Origin: Opitutaceae bacterium
GTDB lineage: Bacteria; Verrucomicrobiota; Verrucomicrobiia; Opitutales; Opitutaceae
Assembly (NCBI GenBank): GCA_005786775.1
Contig: SYDD01000151.1
Location: 1 to 8,839, forward strand
Reading direction: 5' to 3'
Length of the DNA stretch: 8,839 bases
How positions within the stretch are numbered: position 1 is the first letter of the stretch; every line of letters begins with the position of its first letter. Under the pieces are notes generated by a model. The model had not been told where the DNA came from. It ran no database searches and saw only the letters and a program-made list of their open reading frames with translations. A program made the position numbers and the translations under genes. Below, in pieces: positions 7,091-8,839 of this stretch.

Positions 7091-8116
7091 ATGCACCCCC
7101 GCTCCCTCCTCCCCCGCACCCTGCTCCTGGCCGGACTCCTGGCCGCCGCCCCCGCCGTCTTTGCCGCCGCTCCCGCCGACCCGCTGCTCGGCCGCTGGGG
7201 GCTCGCCCTGTCCAACGGCGCCTCCGGCTGGCTCGAACTCAAGGCCGAGGACGGCTGGGTCGACGGCTCCATCCTCTGGGGCGGCGGCAGCGTGCTGCCC
7301 CTCGCCAGCGTCACCCTCGACGGCGCGGCGGTCACCGCGACGCGCGTCCGCGAGGTCGAGCGCAAGGACGCCGCGGGCCGCGTCGTCCGCCGGCAGCAGC
7401 TCACGGAGACCGTGACCGCGCGCCTGGAGGGCGGCGAGTTGCGCGGGACGCGCGTCGTGCCGCGCGCCAATGGCCAGGGTTTTGACCGCGCCGAGTTCAC
7501 CGGCCGCCGGCTTGCCCCGCTGCCGCCGCGGCCTGACCTCGCCGCGGTCCGGTTCGGTCCGCCCGTGACTCTTTTCAATGGTCGTGACCTGACCGGCTGG
7601 GTGGCGCAGGAGCCGCGCCTGGCTAACGCGTGGGGCGTGGCCGACGGCGTGCTCGTCAACCGCCCGCCCGCGCGCGAGCCCGGCAAGCCCGCGGCGCGCA
7701 CCGCCAACCTCCGCACCAGCGTGGAGTTCACCGACTTCCGCCTCACGCTGGAGGTCAGCGTCCCCGCGCGCAGCAACAGCGGCGTCTACCTGCGCGGCCT
7801 CTACGAGGTGCAGGTGGCCGATTCCCACGGCAAGGCGCTCGACTCCCACAATATGGGCGCGATCTACAGCCGCCTCACGCCCGCGATCGCCGCCGAGAAG
7901 CCGGCCGGCGAATGGCAGACCCTCGAGCTGACCCTCGTCGACCAGCACGCGACGGTCGTCCTCAACGGCCGCGTGATCATCGACAACCAGCCGCTCCTCG
8001 GCGTCACCGGCGGGGCCCTGGGCTGGGATCCCCTGCGCCCGGGCCCGATCCTGCTGCAGGGCGACCACGGCCCGGTGTCCTACCGGAATCTGGTCCTGCG
8101 GCCGGTGCAGCGCTGA
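7091..8116 (+). CDS. Secreted two-domain 3-keto-disaccharide hydrolase (DUF1080 family)
   Basis: A protein of 341 residues. A signal peptide is clear (SLLPRTLLLAGLLAAAPAVFA, cleavage near residues 25-27). The N-terminal domain at about 31-140 (LLGRWGLALSNGASGWLEL) resembles the GRW-type beta domain that often precedes DUF1080 in Verrucomicrobiota and Planctomycetota. The DUF1080 (3-keto-disaccharide hydrolase) domain covers about 155-338, with LFNGRDLTGW (161-170), WGVADGVLVN (181-190), SNSGVYLRGLYEVQVADS (228-245), KPAGEWQTLELTLVD (270-284) and GPILLQGDHGPVSYRNL (318-334). This concanavalin-like fold acts on 3-keto glycosides made by sugar 3-dehydrogenases in some Bacteroidota; the exact substrate here is unknown. 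The ATG at 7091 was chosen because it opens the signal peptide, although the frame continues open into argS antisense. No Shine-Dalgarno sequence is visible. The next gene starts 73 bases later on the same strand and is likely co-transcribed. Confidence 0.9.
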   Translation: MHPRSLLPRTLLLAGLLAAAPAVFAAAPADPLLGRWGLALSNGASGWLELKAEDGWVDGSILWGGGSVLPLASVTLDGAAVTATRVREVERKDAAGRVVRRQQLTETVTARLEGGELRGTRVVPRANGQGFDRAEFTGRRLAPLPPRPDLAAVRFGPPVTLFNGRDLTGWVAQEPRLANAWGVADGVLVNRPPAREPGKPAARTANLRTSVEFTDFRLTLEVSVPARSNSGVYLRGLYEVQVADSHGKALDSHNMGAIYSRLTPAIAAEKPAGEWQTLELTLVDQHATVVLNGRVIIDNQPLLGVTGGALGWDPLRPGPILLQGDHGPVSYRNLVLRPVQR

Positions 8117-8189
8117 GGCGCGGCGCCGCCGGCGGGGTGCGCGGTCTCTTCTTGCCGGCCGTGCGGCTGGAGGGTTGCCTCGGGGTCCC

Positions 8190-8839
8190 GTGACGCCCCG
8201 CTTCGCCCCGCTCCTGCTCACCCTCGTTGCCCTCGCTTCCGGCCTCGCCGCCGCGGACGCCGCTAAGGCGCCGGCGGCGAAGGGCCGGCGCCAGACCGCC
8301 GCGTCGACGCCTACCCCCGCCGAGGTGCGCGCCTCGCGGGGGCCCCACGCGCAGATGGACGAGCCCCCGCCGGCCACCACCGCGCGCCCGCAGGAGGTAG
8401 CCCCGCCCGCGGAGGGGGAGCGCGTCGCCTTCATCGGCAACGGCCTCGCCGAGCGCGATGTCTACTACAGCCGGCTGGAGACCGAGCTGCACCTGCGCTT
8501 CCCCGGGAAGAAACTGTTCGTGCGCAACCTCGGCCGCCCCGGTGACACGCCGGGCTTCCGCCCCCATCCCGCCCGGGTCTCGCAGTGGGCGTTCCCCGGC
8601 GCGGAACAGTTCCGACCCGAGCTGTCCTCCCACAACGGCAAGGGCTTCTTTCCCACGCCCGACGAGTGGCTGACCCACCTCCAGGCGGACACCGTGGTCG
8701 CCTTCTTCGGCTACAACGAGTCGTTCGACGGCCCGGAGCGCGCCCCGGTCTTTGAGGCCGAGCTCGACGCCTTCGTGCGGCACACCCTGGGCCGGGCCTA
8801 TAACGGCCGCGCCGCCCCGCGGCTCGTCCTCGTTTCCCC
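8190..8839 (+). CDS. Secreted SGNH-like N-terminal part of a probable PVC-type haem-binding protein (cut by right edge)
   Basis: The first 216 residues of a protein that continues past the right edge. A GTG at 8190-8192 opens a signal peptide (VTPRFAPLLLTLVALASGLAAA), followed by an Ala/Pro/Lys-rich linker to about residue 75. The rest is SGNH-hydrolase-like: ERVAFIGNGLAERD (77-90, block I position), LHLRFPGKKLFVRNLGRPGDT (101-121 region), FPTPDEWLTHLQADTVVAFFGYNESFDGP (154-182, block III-like GYN), and FVRHTLGRAYNGRAAPRLVLVS at the edge. This order is what I recall from the N-termini of PVC-type CxxCH haem-binding proteins of Verrucomicrobiota and Planctomycetota, which continue with a beta-propeller, HEAT repeats and cytochrome c. 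None of those parts is inside the window, so the full architecture is inferred. The GDS nucleophile position reads GNG. An in-frame TTG at 8175 is a weaker start candidate. Confidence 0.8.
   Translation, partial: MTPRFAPLLLTLVALASGLAAADAAKAPAAKGRRQTAASTPTPAEVRASRGPHAQMDEPPPATTARPQEVAPPAEGERVAFIGNGLAERDVYYSRLETELHLRFPGKKLFVRNLGRPGDTPGFRPHPARVSQWAFPGAEQFRPELSSHNGKGFFPTPDEWLTHLQADTVVAFFGYNESFDGPERAPVFEAELDAFVRHTLGRAYNGRAAPRLVLVS

Noticed and set aside
5284..7485. A very long open frame (733 codons) on the plus strand, antisense to argS
   Set aside because: It lies wholly opposite argS and runs on past its start, its translation is low-complexity Arg/Gly/Ala/Val text with no domain, and such frames are expected opposite a GC-rich gene. 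argS is certain.
5251..7776. Extension of argS upstream of 7008 to a longer protein
   Set aside because: The added residues are Arg/Ser/Pro-rich, match no ArgRS domain and lie opposite the DUF1080 gene. The ATG at 7006-7008 gives the standard N-terminus.
8118..8153. GC-rich palindromes followed by TCTCTTCTT after the DUF1080 stop as an intrinsic terminator
   Set aside because: The palindrome CCGCCGGCGG leaves almost no loop and the tail is not a T-run, so the pairing is too weak to call.
1..8839. tRNA or rRNA genes, CRISPR arrays, insertion sequences, attachment sites
   Set aside because: No cloverleaf-like sequence, spaced direct repeats, transposase-like protein or terminal inverted repeats were seen; the window is almost filled by eight protein genes.

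Overview
The window is GC-rich, gene-dense bacterial DNA with eight protein genes, no stretch over 100 bases without a gene, and no RNA gene, mobile element or CRISPR array that I can see. The best guess for the host is a Verrucomicrobiota bacterium, probably near Opitutaceae. This rests on the start of a PVC-type haem-binding (CxxCH family) protein at the right edge, its secreted 3-keto-disaccharide hydrolase neighbour, and the type of FmdB and PpiD-like proteins. The lineage call is inferred from protein style and not from a marker gene.

Left and centre (1-7008, minus strand): six genes run in the same direction, in transcription order argS (arginyl-tRNA synthetase), a GYF_2-domain membrane protein, a YihY/BrkB-family membrane protein, a PpiD-like membrane-anchored periplasmic chaperone, a small FmdB-type zinc-ribbon protein, and a TolC-family outer-membrane efflux protein that runs off the left edge. 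The gaps are 65, 13, 19, 53 and 50 bases, so an operon or a few overlapping transcripts is likely. Apart from argS and fmdB, the genes encode envelope proteins: two inner-membrane proteins, an anchored chaperone of the kind that assists outer-membrane protein passage, and an outer-membrane channel.

Right (7091-8839, plus strand): a divergent pair begins 82 bases from argS. The first gene is a secreted two-domain DUF1080/3-keto-disaccharide hydrolase. The second, 73 bases later, is the N-terminal part of a secreted SGNH-like protein that looks like the front end of a PVC-type multidomain cytochrome and is cut by the right edge. Together they suggest an exported glycan or 3-keto-sugar degradation module.

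Three points deserve a second look. The starts have almost no Shine-Dalgarno sequences, and three minus-strand genes share a pyrimidine-rich leader close to CTTCYGCCC directly before the ATG. The PpiD-like protein appears to lack the parvulin catalytic core. The SGNH-like domain has Gly where the nucleophilic Ser should be. I found no clearly new multi-gene system.
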